From an uncultured Lachnospiraceae bacterium (GTDB lineage: Bacteria > Bacillota > Clostridia > Lachnospirales > Lachnospiraceae), in contig CAJTUA010000013.1 of NCBI GenBank assembly GCA_910579615.1, positions 1-64,000 of the forward strand: DNA of 64,000 nt, written 5' to 3'. Positions 7,507 through 15,588 of the stretch are shown here, in pieces (the stretch's first letter is position 1; each line of letters starts with the position of its first letter). The translations under genes were made by a program, and so were the position numbers. The notes under the pieces were generated by a model. That model made no database searches. It worked only from the letters and a program-made list of their open reading frames with translations, and was not told where the DNA came from.

Positions 7507-9507
7507 TCACATTTTCACCAGTCGGACCTCATATTTTTTCAGGATTTCCCCTTCCTTTATTACCTCATCCGTCAACAAGTCCGTCTTCCCCGCAAAGCAT
7601 GCCGGAACCGGGTATTCGCCATCCTTAAAATTCATAATAAAATAGAACTTCGTGCTCTGTGTCTCCCTGCATACCACCTCAAGCTCTGTCTCCTGCGCAA
7701 TCACGGACGTGACATCCGCCTGTTTTACCACCTGTCCCAACACCCTGTCAAGCCCGTCTTTTGAAAGCCTTGTGCCAACATAGAACACTGCCCCATTGCC
7801 AAAGGTATTTTTTGTCACTGCAGGCATGCCCGCGTAAAAATCCTTCCCATAATCCGCAAGGCTTTCCGCGCCTTCCAGATGCATCAAATCGCACACCAGA
7901 CCGCATTCTGCCTCGCCACCATCCACAAAAACTGCCTTATTTTTCTGCTCCGGTGCCAGTGCGTCAATTTCCTCCACCCAAACTCCGGCAAGCTTTCTTA
8001 ACGGTCCCGGATAACCGCCCAGATGCACATTATCCGACTCGCCCACAATGCCGCTCATGTAGGTTGTCACCAAAATGCCGCCACCTGCCACAAACCTTTC
8101 TAGCGCTTCCTTCATCCCCTGCTTAACCATATAAAGCACCGGTGCCACAATCAGCTTATACTTCCCAAAATCCGCGTCCACCGGAATCATATCAACCGCG
8201 ATGTTTTTCCGGTAGAAAAACTCATAATACTGATGAATGGTGCCAACATAAGTAATGTCCACATTCGGTCCACTCGTATATTCCAGCGCCCAGTAATTAT
8301 CCCAGTCAAAAACAATCCCAACTTCCGCCTTATTTTCCGCACCGAGCAGCATATCAAGCCGTTCCAGTTCCTCCCCGAGCTGTTTTACCTCACGAAACAC
8401 CCTCGTGTCCTTCGTTCCCGCATGCGCAATCACCGCGCCATGGAATTTTTCACAGCCGCCCACGCTTCTGCGCAGCTGGAAAAACTGAATGGTATCCGCG
8501 CCATGCGCTATTGTCTGGTAACTCTGGGCGCGCATCTGTCCGGGTCTTTTTAAAGAATTGTACCTCTGCCAGTTCTGTTGGCTTGGTGTCTGCTCCATCA
8601 GCATAAACGGCGCACCCTTTAAGCCGCGCATCAGGTCGTGGCGCATTGCGGTCTGGCTCCACGGCGTATTGTAGCTCGGATAATTATCCCACGAGACAAC
8701 GTCCATTTCCTTCGCCCATTTAAAATAGTCAAGTGCCTTGTATGTACCCATCAGGTTCGTTGTAATCGGCGTTTCTTTGTCAAATTCCCGGACAGCATCT
8801 CGCTCCATTTTGAAATTGGCGAGCAGGCTGTCGGAATTAAAGCGGCAATAATCGATGGAAAGCCCCGCAAATGCCGTTTTGTCATAGCCAATGCCGTCTG
8901 AAAGGGCGTTCGGAAGCACAATCTCATCCCAATCATAAAGCGTGTGCCCCCAGAATTCCATATTCCAGGCTTTATTGACCGCCTCGATTGTCTTATACTT
9001 TTCGCGCAGCCAGACACGGAAGGCTTTTGCACAATTTTCACAGTAGCATTCGCCGCCGTACTCGTTGCTGATATGCCAGCAGGCAATATGCGGATTGCTG
9101 CCGTAACGCTTTGCCAGTTTCCCTGCAAGTTTTTTCGCAAAGCCCTGGAATACCGGCGAATTTGGGCAGGCATTGTGGCGGCCGCCGAATTTATGCGCTC
9201 TTCCTTCATAATCCGTCCTCATAACCTCCGGATACCGCTTTACCATCCACGCCGGGAGCGCCGCCGTCGAGGTTGCAAGCACGATATCATAATTTTCTCT
9301 GCCAAGCATGTCAATGATATCATCCAATTCCGAAAAGTCGTAGGTTTCTTCCGATGGTTGTATTTTCGCCCACGAAAATACATTGATGGTGGCACTGTTG
9401 ATGTGGGCGTCTTTGAAAATCTCCATGTCCTCCTTCCACACGTTTCGCGGCCACTGGTTCGGGTTGTAATCCCCGCCGTACAAAATTCGGTTGAATACTG
9501 GGTTCAT
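7507..9507 (-). CDS. GH42 beta-galactosidase
   Basis: This 666-residue cytoplasmic enzyme has no signal peptide. The start GGDYNPNQWP is typical of GH42. The acid/base Glu is E149 in HISNEYGG and the nucleophile is E305 in MLMEQTPSQQNW. Cysteines C114, C154, C156 and C159 form the GH42 zinc cluster. A trimerisation domain and small C-terminal beta domain follow. It hydrolyses terminal beta-galactosides from imported oligosaccharides. The divergent AraC-type gene at 9952 is the likely regulator. The leader contains three copies of the palindromic element ending at its AGGAGG. Confidence 0.95.
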   Translation of the reverse strand: MNPVFNRILYGGDYNPNQWPRNVWKEDMEIFKDAHINSATINVFSWAKIQPSEETYDFSELDDIIDMLGRENYDIVLATSTAALPAWMVKRYPEVMRTDYEGRAHKFGGRHNACPNSPVFQGFAKKLAGKLAKRYGSNPHIACWHISNEYGGECYCENCAKAFRVWLREKYKTIEAVNKAWNMEFWGHTLYDWDEIVLPNALSDGIGYDKTAFAGLSIDYCRFNSDSLLANFKMERDAVREFDKETPITTNLMGTYKALDYFKWAKEMDVVSWDNYPSYNTPWSQTAMRHDLMRGLKGAPFMLMEQTPSQQNWQRYNSLKRPGQMRAQSYQTIAHGADTIQFFQLRRSVGGCEKFHGAVIAHAGTKDTRVFREVKQLGEELERLDMLLGAENKAEVGIVFDWDNYWALEYTSGPNVDITYVGTIHQYYEFFYRKNIAVDMIPVDADFGKYKLIVAPVLYMVKQGMKEALERFVAGGGILVTTYMSGIVGESDNVHLGGYPGPLRKLAGVWVEEIDALAPEQKNKAVFVDGGEAECGLVCDLMHLEGAESLADYGKDFYAGMPAVTKNTFGNGAVFYVGTRLSKDGLDRVLGQVVKQADVTSVIAQETELEVVCRETQSTKFYFIMNFKDGEYPVPACFAGKTDLLTDEVIKEGEILKKYEVRLVKM

Positions 9508-9523
9508 AAAATGTTACCTCCTA

Positions 9524-9860
9524 TTTCAAGTTCCGTATGCGCCCTCCCAGACCCAATGTCCGACAGAGAGATTTTTTGTACGCCCTGCTCCCAAAAAATC
9601 TCTCTGGGGGCTGTACGGGCGCATACTGTTTTCAAGTTCCGTATGCGCCCTCCCAGACCCAATGTCCGACAGAGAGATTTTTTGTACGCCCTGCTCCCAA
9701 AAAATCTCTCTGGGGGCTGTACGGGCGCATACTGTTTTTAAGTTCCGCAAATTCCCCTTCCAGGCCCAAGACTTGGCAGTGAAATTTTTTCTCCGCTTCG
9801 CTTCTAAAAAATTCCACTTAGGGGCTGTACGGGGAATTTGCTGTTTTGAGTTCCGTATAA
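9524..9860 (-). repeat. Palindromic 5'-UTR element array, three units (GH42 leader)
   Basis: Units lie at 9528-9632, 9633-9738 and 9739-9846, with a terminal half motif to 9860. Two near-identical units have arms GTATGCGCCC/GGGCGCATAC. The upstream one has GCAAATTCCCC/GGGGAATTTGC. Each ends in GGAACTTRAAA, and the last abuts the AGGAGG of the GH42 gene. Each unit has an inner stem around the loop GGGAGC...GCG or a variant of it. Confidence 0.9.
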
Positions 9861-9867
9861 TGCCATA

Positions 9868-9873
9868 AGTATA
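9868..9873 (-). promoter_or_regulatory. Putative -10 of the GH42 gene
   Basis: TATACT on the minus strand with no good -35 at 17 bp, as expected for an AraC-activated promoter. The transcript would start almost exactly where the palindromic element array begins. Confidence 0.35.
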
Positions 9874-9951
9874 CCATATCTGGACAAAACAGGGTATCGT
9901 ATGTTAAACTATGGAATATCACTTTTCGAAACACTTTTTGGGAGGAATGTT

Positions 9952-10761
9952 ATGACCATTTATTTTCGAAATACTCCGCTGCGTGAGCCGTTTACTTTTG
10001 AATCTGTCGGAAACCACTGGGACCAGGAGGAGGTGCGGCGGGGAACGGGCTACCCGCTCTACCACTACCTACAGACCGAAAAAGGCGTGGGCGAGATTGA
10101 GATACAGGGAAAAATAAGCCTGCTTGGCGAGGGGCAGGGCGTGTTGATTGCCCCGAGCATCCGCCACTCATACCGCCGAAAAAGCAAGGAATGGCTTACT
10201 TATTTTGCTACATTTACCGGAATTATGGAAAACGGAATCGGAACACTTACCGGGAACCGGAAAATTATTTTTGTAGAAAAAGGAACCGGGCTTGCGATTG
10301 CCCGGCAATTGGATGCTGTACTTGCAAAATTCGAAACACCTCCGGTGGATGCCGTGGCACTTTCCGTGGATTGCTACCGCCTGCTGATGAATTTTATGGA
10401 CCATATGTATGTCGGGAACATGGCCAAGGAGGAAACCTACCAGAAATATGTAGAACCTGTCATCCAAAAAATCGAAACGGAATTCGACGCGGATTTGACC
10501 GTGCAGGAGCTCGCCGCTTCCGTGTATGTAACACCACAATACCTTTCACGCCTCTTTATGCGTTTTTTAGGATGTCCAACCCACGAATACCTGCTGCGCC
10601 ACCGTATGAACGTGGCAAAGAAATATCTGCTGACAAAGCCGAACATGGAAATCCAGGAAATTGCGCGCCAGGTCGGCTTTGGCAGCACCAGTCATTTTAT
10701 TGCGATGTTTAAAAAGAAAACCGGGGTGACACCGATGGATTTTCGGACAGGGCGGATGTAG
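9952..10761 (+). CDS. AraC-family transcriptional regulator
   Basis: I chose the ATG at 9952, preceded by GGGAGG, over an in-frame ATG 17 codons upstream. The protein has 269 residues. An AraC-type cupin ligand domain (GEGQGVLIAPSIRHSYRR) fills the N-terminal half. The C-terminal 100 residues form a double helix-turn-helix (LTVQELAASVYVTPQYLSRL and MEIQEIARQVGFGSTSHFIA). It is divergent from the GH42 beta-galactosidase and probably activates it with a galactoside inducer. The family call is firm; the inducer is inferred. Confidence 0.9.
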   Translation: MTIYFRNTPLREPFTFESVGNHWDQEEVRRGTGYPLYHYLQTEKGVGEIEIQGKISLLGEGQGVLIAPSIRHSYRRKSKEWLTYFATFTGIMENGIGTLTGNRKIIFVEKGTGLAIARQLDAVLAKFETPPVDAVALSVDCYRLLMNFMDHMYVGNMAKEETYQKYVEPVIQKIETEFDADLTVQELAASVYVTPQYLSRLFMRFLGCPTHEYLLRHRMNVAKKYLLTKPNMEIQEIARQVGFGSTSHFIAMFKKKTGVTPMDFRTGRM

Positions 10762-10775
10762 GGCAGAATGTCCTT

Positions 10776-11756
10776 TCAGCGCGCATTCTGCGCCCGAATC
10801 TGCTCCTCCCAGATTGGTTCATATACAACAACCGTCTCCCCGTCCAGATTTTCCCCGTGCATATCCACCGCCGTAATCTGCCGGTTCCCATACGTTGTAT
10901 AGTAATAAATCCCGCGCGTTGCGTTGCAGCAGGAAGTATAGATGGTTCTTTCATACTCGCCACTCTCCAACTCACAGCAGCCCATTGGCTGTTCAACCGA
11001 GCCAAGGATATGGAAAAACTGTCCTACACTTTCCTCTTCCGAGTCGCCCGAAAACGAATTCATCCGCACAAATGCCGCCCGCACAAACCGCGACGGCGAC
11101 GAAAGGTCCCCCGGCAGCCCGAATGCCCCCATCCCTCTGCTGTAGGTTGATAACTGCAGCCCCTTCGCGAAATTATTCTGCGGCGATTTTGCGGAAAGCT
11201 GCATATAATTGCTCAGATGAAGCATCTGTTGCTGGAACGGGGGATTATTCGCCAGCACCCCGACCGGATTGTCATAAATGTGAAGCCCGTCTGCCACCGC
11301 CTCAAGGGTGATTGCTTTTGTCTGGTCCGCAATCATCCAGTGAAGCTGTACCCTTGGGAGTTGGTCATTAAACTTCGGGTCAGTCAGATTGATTTTCGCG
11401 AGCTTTTCCCTGCACTGTGCCACGGTAGCGCAATCGCTAAGAATCCACGGAATCAGCTCAAAAACTGCGATGTTTTCCTTCCCCGGCACCGACTCACCAT
11501 AATGTGCGTTGCCCACAAAATTCAGGCCTGCCATGCCAAGCCCCTTCTCATTGACCGCCTCATAATAAAGCGGATGCCCGTGCTCCATATGCGCCATGCC
11601 TATCATTGCATAATGATGGTTCCTGTCACCCATTTCCAAAAAATGGAACGGATAATTGCGCGGTGTCACTGCGATTTTTTCCTCGTAGGAATATTCGTAG
11701 TCAAAGGTTCTGCCGAAATAGAAATCTTTTGTTTTATAAGTTGCTGCTGTGCACAT
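10776..11756 (-). CDS. bsh: Choloylglycine hydrolase family protein (bile salt hydrolase)
   Basis: This 326-residue Ntn-hydrolase starts MCT, so Cys2 becomes the nucleophile after Met removal. Other conserved residues are visible: R16 and D19 in GRTFDYEYSYEEK, the LNF at 78-80, ANNPPF at 169-174, and SRFVR at 222-226. No signal peptide is present. The family deconjugates glycine- or taurine-conjugated bile acids; related members cleave penicillin V. The active-site set favours bile salts and fits a gut bacterium. GGAGGG precedes the ATG. It is convergent with the AraC gene. Confidence 0.88.
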   Translation of the reverse strand: MCTAATYKTKDFYFGRTFDYEYSYEEKIAVTPRNYPFHFLEMGDRNHHYAMIGMAHMEHGHPLYYEAVNEKGLGMAGLNFVGNAHYGESVPGKENIAVFELIPWILSDCATVAQCREKLAKINLTDPKFNDQLPRVQLHWMIADQTKAITLEAVADGLHIYDNPVGVLANNPPFQQQMLHLSNYMQLSAKSPQNNFAKGLQLSTYSRGMGAFGLPGDLSSPSRFVRAAFVRMNSFSGDSEEESVGQFFHILGSVEQPMGCCELESGEYERTIYTSCCNATRGIYYYTTYGNRQITAVDMHGENLDGETVVVYEPIWEEQIRAQNAR

Positions 11757-11798
11757 GAAAAATCCCTCCGTTTCGTTTTTGGTTTGCTTTCCGCAGTC

Positions 11799-12047
11799 TC
11801 ACGCATCCCACTCTATCTCCTCCACTGCTTCCAGAATCGCCTGTTTTATCTTCTCATGTAAGTAAGCTTTCTTCAGCTTGCTCTTATTGTATTGCAAATA
11901 CGTATCCTTCGTATATTCTGCCAACATTACTGTAAAAAAACGCTCCCAGCTAAAGTATTTCCGGCTTTCAATCAAATCTTCCGGGTGGTATAATATATCT
12001 TGTACGGTTTTTCCACCAATCATTCCGAAAATGCTTCTGCGCTGCAA
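11799..12047 (-). pseudogene. Unidentified C-terminal fragment, frame-shifted from the DUF234 remnant
   Basis: An 82-codon frame (IFGMIGGKTVQDILYHPEDL, then KYFSWERFFTVMLAEYTKD) begins without a convincing ribosome site. It overlaps the end of the DUF234-type remnant in another frame. It is protein-like but not recognised. It is probably the tail of a gene broken by frameshift or recombination. Confidence 0.35.
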
Positions 12048-12415
12048 ATCTGATACAGTTCGTTATAGGTTCGTTTCAAGTGCACACCAACCACATCCGA
12101 TTTGTCAACATCCTTCACCATTGCGACACTCAACGGGTCTGTCATACTAATGCCAATCTCTGCCTGGCTGCGGTTGGCCATATCCGTTCCCCACCAACGG
12201 CCAAGCTCTCTAAATTCCACCGACAGGCTGCCGCTCAGCAAGCGCTTCCAGAGATATTGCTTACATATCTCTTCAAATATCTTTCCCATGTAGTCTGACA
12301 GATACGGTTCGATTCATCCATAGGCAAAATCCGCCGCACCCTGGACAATAACCGAATAATTCTCCGGCTCCTCAAATAACGAGGATGTCGGATTCAAAAA
12401 CGTATGCAAGTCCGC
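12020..12415 (-). pseudogene. Broken archaeal-type AAA ATPase (DUF234) gene
   Basis: One continuous minus-strand frame reads LFEEPENYSVIVQGAADFAY, an in-frame TGA, then IEPYLSDYMGKIFEEICKQY and ELGRWWGTD. YMGKIFEEIC and GRWWGTD are hallmarks of DUF234, the C-terminal part of these ATPases. The N-terminal P-loop half is absent; at about 12412 the sequence turns into a plus-strand relaxase-like frame. The part after QAEIG no longer matches the family. Truncation, a nonsense codon and a frameshift make this a clear pseudogene. Confidence 0.6.
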
Positions 12416-12626
12416 TGTTACCGCCGCTTATAGGGCGGGAGATTGGAATTTCCTTAACCGCGAAATCGAAGTGACTAACCAGAAGTTGCGGCAGTTAAAG
12501 GCATGTATCCCCAAACTGCAAAACTGGTTAAAGGAAGAAGCCGAGACAATCAGAAAAAGCGTTTACAGTATCTTGCGGCAGGAACAGCGGGAACAGCCCC
12601 GCAGGGCGCAGGATATGGAGCGATAA
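12414..12626 (+). pseudogene. C-terminal remnant of a mobile-element protein, relaxase-like
   Basis: A 71-codon frame without a start reads TAAYRAGDWNFLNREIEVTN and a basic coiled region (LQNWLKEEAETIRKSVYSIL), ending at TAA 12624-12626. The composition and start-less C-terminal form resemble the tails of MobA/MobL-type relaxases. It abuts the DUF234 remnant, as if an element once inserted there. The family assignment is tentative. Confidence 0.35.
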
Positions 12627-12705
12627 GGGAAAGGGCGGCGAGATAGTCAACACCTGCCCGCCGTCCTGTTTTGGAATTTTATCAGACCGATAAACCGGAA
12701 GTGGT

Positions 12706-13485
12706 CTATACTTTCTCGTTCGGCTTGAATACTTTCAAATAGGCGGGACGGTTCTTTGCTTCCTCGCCGTAGACATACAGGGTGTTGGTCTCCGTGTCCA
12801 AGCAGGTGTGGCAGAAACGCCCGCCAGGGAAAGGATATGGCTCACACAGCCGCCGGAAGTCTACACTGCCCTCAGACAGAACCTTTTGTATTTCGACAGG
12901 GTCCTCGATCTCGTCCGGGTTGGTCACTTCCTCCAGATTTACAAGCAGGATATCCAGGAGGAAGGATGAAACGGAATCGGAAAATGGAGCCCAGCTGTAC
13001 ACATCATCCTGATCGTTGTAATACACCGCCGGATTGGGCTGGGTCAAATCCTCCACTTTGATGCCTGCGTACCAACAGCCCTGATTTTCGCACCAGAACA
13101 GCAGGTAGTTGCCTGTAACCTCGCCCCACCGCTCTCGCGGCAGGGCGCGCAGTTTCGCCAACTCTTCATAATCCTCTTCTCCCGGTTTGCTGAAAGACTC
13201 CAAGTCCTCGTCAATATGGTCATAAGAGAAAGTCAGGCGCTTCTCAAAGAGTTTGGTTTTTTTGTCAGGGACGAATATCTCATGCAACGTGCAGTTCAGG
13301 CTGGCCTTGCCGCAGGCGAGATAGTATTCCCGCAGGGCAGCGGGAAGGCGTATCCCTGCCGCCGCCTCATAGGAGGCGACGGTCTTCTCGGAAAATCCTG
13401 TTGCTTTCCCCTTTCGAAAGCCGAACAGAGGTTCCGCCCACTGAACCAGTTCAATAGGGAAAATCTGATAACACTTTTTGCTCAT
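12706..13485 (-). CDS. SMI1/KNR4 (SUKH)-like protein, possible immunity protein
   Basis: Of 259 residues, the SUKH start signature lies at about 30-55 (KTVASYEAAAGIRLPAALRE, then YYLACG). NYLLFWCENQGCWYAGI fits the later core strand and helix of this family. SUKH proteins often neutralise toxin domains of polymorphic toxins, but some are stand-alone. No toxin gene is adjacent. AGGAGG precedes the ATG. It lies beside mobile-element remnants, so it may be a stranded immunity gene. Confidence 0.65.
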   Translation of the reverse strand: MSKKCYQIFPIELVQWAEPLFGFRKGKATGFSEKTVASYEAAAGIRLPAALREYYLACGKASLNCTLHEIFVPDKKTKLFEKRLTFSYDHIDEDLESFSKPGEEDYEELAKLRALPRERWGEVTGNYLLFWCENQGCWYAGIKVEDLTQPNPAVYYNDQDDVYSWAPFSDSVSSFLLDILLVNLEEVTNPDEIEDPVEIQKVLSEGSVDFRRLCEPYPFPGGRFCHTCLDTETNTLYVYGEEAKNRPAYLKVFKPNEKV

Positions 13486-13653
13486 AACACCATCCTCCTA
13501 TTTCCTTTACCAATCTATCGGTTTGTACTGGAGAAAATTATACCATACCCAATTACGAAAAACAATCCCCGTACTGCGGTTTATTTGAGAGGAAGCGCCT
13601 ATGGCACAAGTTTGGCGCAGCGCCTTTCCCTGCCCGGACAACATCACAAAAAA

Positions 13654-15585
13654 CTATGCATAATACTGTGCCTGCGCCTCCCACAGCCTGGAATATTCTT
13701 CCCCCGCACGCTTTACAAGCTCTTCATGGCTTCCGAACTGTACCAGTCTCCCCTCCAAAAAGACTGCCACACCGTCGCAGCTTTTGCACGAAGAAAGGCG
13801 GTGGCTGACAAGGAATGCCGTCTTCCCCTCCGACATGGTACGGAAATTCTCATAAATTTCCGCCTCAGCAAACGGGTCAAGCGCCGCAGTCGGCTCATCT
13901 AACACCATTACTTGTGCATCCTTGTAAATGGCACGGGCAATTGCTATTTTCTGCGCTTCACCCCCAGAAAGGTCACAGCCATTTTCCATAAAGTCATGGA
14001 ACAGAGGCTGATGAATCCCCTCCGCAAGACACTCCACCTTTTCAAAAACTCCCACCTCTTTTAGCGCATATTCTATTCTCGTTTTGTCATAGCATTCCGA
14101 GGCGGCAACATTTTCTGCAACCGGGAATGCAAACAGCGAAAAATCCTGAAATACTGCCGCCAATTTTTCCCGGTATTCTTCCCATGGATAACTCCAGATA
14201 TCCATCCCACAAAACAAAATTCTCCCCTGTGTCGGGCGGTAAAGGCGGCAGAGCAATTTTACAAGCGTTGTTTTTCCCGAACCGTTCTGCCCGACAAGCG
14301 CGAGTTTTTCCCCCGCCTGCACGGTAAAGCTTATGTCCTGCAGCGCCCAGGTGCTACTGCCCGGGTAGCGGAAGCTGACATGTTCCAATACAATCTCCGC
14401 GCGCCTCCTATCCTGGTTTTCTGCCTGATTTTCTGTCCGGTTTCCCGCTTTCTTTTCTTCTGTCTTTTCTTCTGCGTCTCCTCCTGGTTCTTCTTTTCTG
14501 CTGCCCTCCCCATTTTCCGGCAAATCCATGTAGCGGAAAAAGTTCAGCAAATGTTCGTTGTTATTCCGCAAATCCGTGACAATCTGCGCGAGCTTAGATA
14601 GCGCGGTAATCAACATCGTAACTGCCGCGTATGCCGCAACGATTTCCCCGGCCCCAAGCACACCGCCAAGCGCCATCCGCCCAACCAGGGCGTACACGGC
14701 AACCCCACAAAGGCAGGTGGCAAGCAGCTCAAGCCCATCGTAGCGGTTCACCGCCCTTATTTCGCGCCGCTTGCCCTGCGCAAAACGCTGATAACATTTT
14801 TCCTGGCTTTCGTGAAGAATTATCTCCTCCTGTGAAAATATTCTTGTATCCATCGCAGTATCTTCGTCCGGCAAATAATTCATTGTGTAAAATTCCCCAT
14901 AACGGTTGTACTCTGCGCCCTTTACAAACACTTCAAAGCTCACATCAAAATGTTTTCCTGCCATTTTACAGGAAATATAAACACAGACAACCGTTACCAA
15001 AACCAGAACAAAAACCGCCCATATACCGTCATGTTCTCCCTGCCCCCTTCCTGCGGGTGCCGCGAGAATTTTTTCCAAAAACCCTGCACCGAGCAGGATT
15101 GCCGCCATCGTCCGGCATAAATTCACAATCACCACCTCCATATCCCAGTAAAGGCTCGCCATGCCTGCACCGGATACACTGATGCTCCCGGAAACCTGCG
15201 CGCGCAACTTTTCCGTTTCCGGCATCTCAAGCACTTCATATGGCAGGCGGTGTGTTTTATCCGTCAGGCAGATTTCATGCGCAGCAAACAAGCAACTGTA
15301 GCCAACGGCAACCTTTGCATCCAGCACGTATTTCAGCGCGGACAACAGACAGGTGCCGCCGACCGCAAGCAAACAGAGCAAAAACAGCCGCTCCTTTCTC
15401 TGGTTCTGTGCCAGTTCATTCAAAATCTGCGCGGACGCAAACACGGCAATGAACGGGATACACGCGTCCAAAATGCTCCGGAACAAAACATAACGCATCT
15501 GCCCGGGAAGTATTTCCCCGAATTCCCGGATTCCCCGCCGAACCAGAATCATATCTTCGCGAAAGCTTCTTCCATTTTTCTTCAT
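13654..15585 (-). CDS. ABC exporter half-transporter, second subunit (membrane + ATPase)
   Basis: This 643-residue protein has an N-terminal membrane domain of about six helices (1-340) and a C-terminal ATPase (about 395-640). Walker A is GQNGSGKTTL, the signature LSGGEAQKIAIARA and Walker B VMVLDEPTAALD. A charged Glu/Lys/Asn-rich linker of about 40 residues precedes the ATPase. It starts 3 bp after the stop of the first subunit, so the two are translationally linked and likely form a heterodimeric type IV exporter. The substrate cannot be read from sequence; peptides, lipids or drugs are usual. Confidence 0.9.
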   Translation of the reverse strand: MKKNGRSFREDMILVRRGIREFGEILPGQMRYVLFRSILDACIPFIAVFASAQILNELAQNQRKERLFLLCLLAVGGTCLLSALKYVLDAKVAVGYSCLFAAHEICLTDKTHRLPYEVLEMPETEKLRAQVSGSISVSGAGMASLYWDMEVVIVNLCRTMAAILLGAGFLEKILAAPAGRGQGEHDGIWAVFVLVLVTVVCVYISCKMAGKHFDVSFEVFVKGAEYNRYGEFYTMNYLPDEDTAMDTRIFSQEEIILHESQEKCYQRFAQGKRREIRAVNRYDGLELLATCLCGVAVYALVGRMALGGVLGAGEIVAAYAAVTMLITALSKLAQIVTDLRNNNEHLLNFFRYMDLPENGEGSRKEEPGGDAEEKTEEKKAGNRTENQAENQDRRRAEIVLEHVSFRYPGSSTWALQDISFTVQAGEKLALVGQNGSGKTTLVKLLCRLYRPTQGRILFCGMDIWSYPWEEYREKLAAVFQDFSLFAFPVAENVAASECYDKTRIEYALKEVGVFEKVECLAEGIHQPLFHDFMENGCDLSGGEAQKIAIARAIYKDAQVMVLDEPTAALDPFAEAEIYENFRTMSEGKTAFLVSHRLSSCKSCDGVAVFLEGRLVQFGSHEELVKRAGEEYSRLWEAQAQYYA

Positions 15586-15588
15586 CTT

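Noticed and set aside
9526..9817. Small proteins encoded across the palindromic array
   Set aside because: The frames merely follow the repeat units and have no ribosome sites; the conserved feature is stem pairing, not codons.
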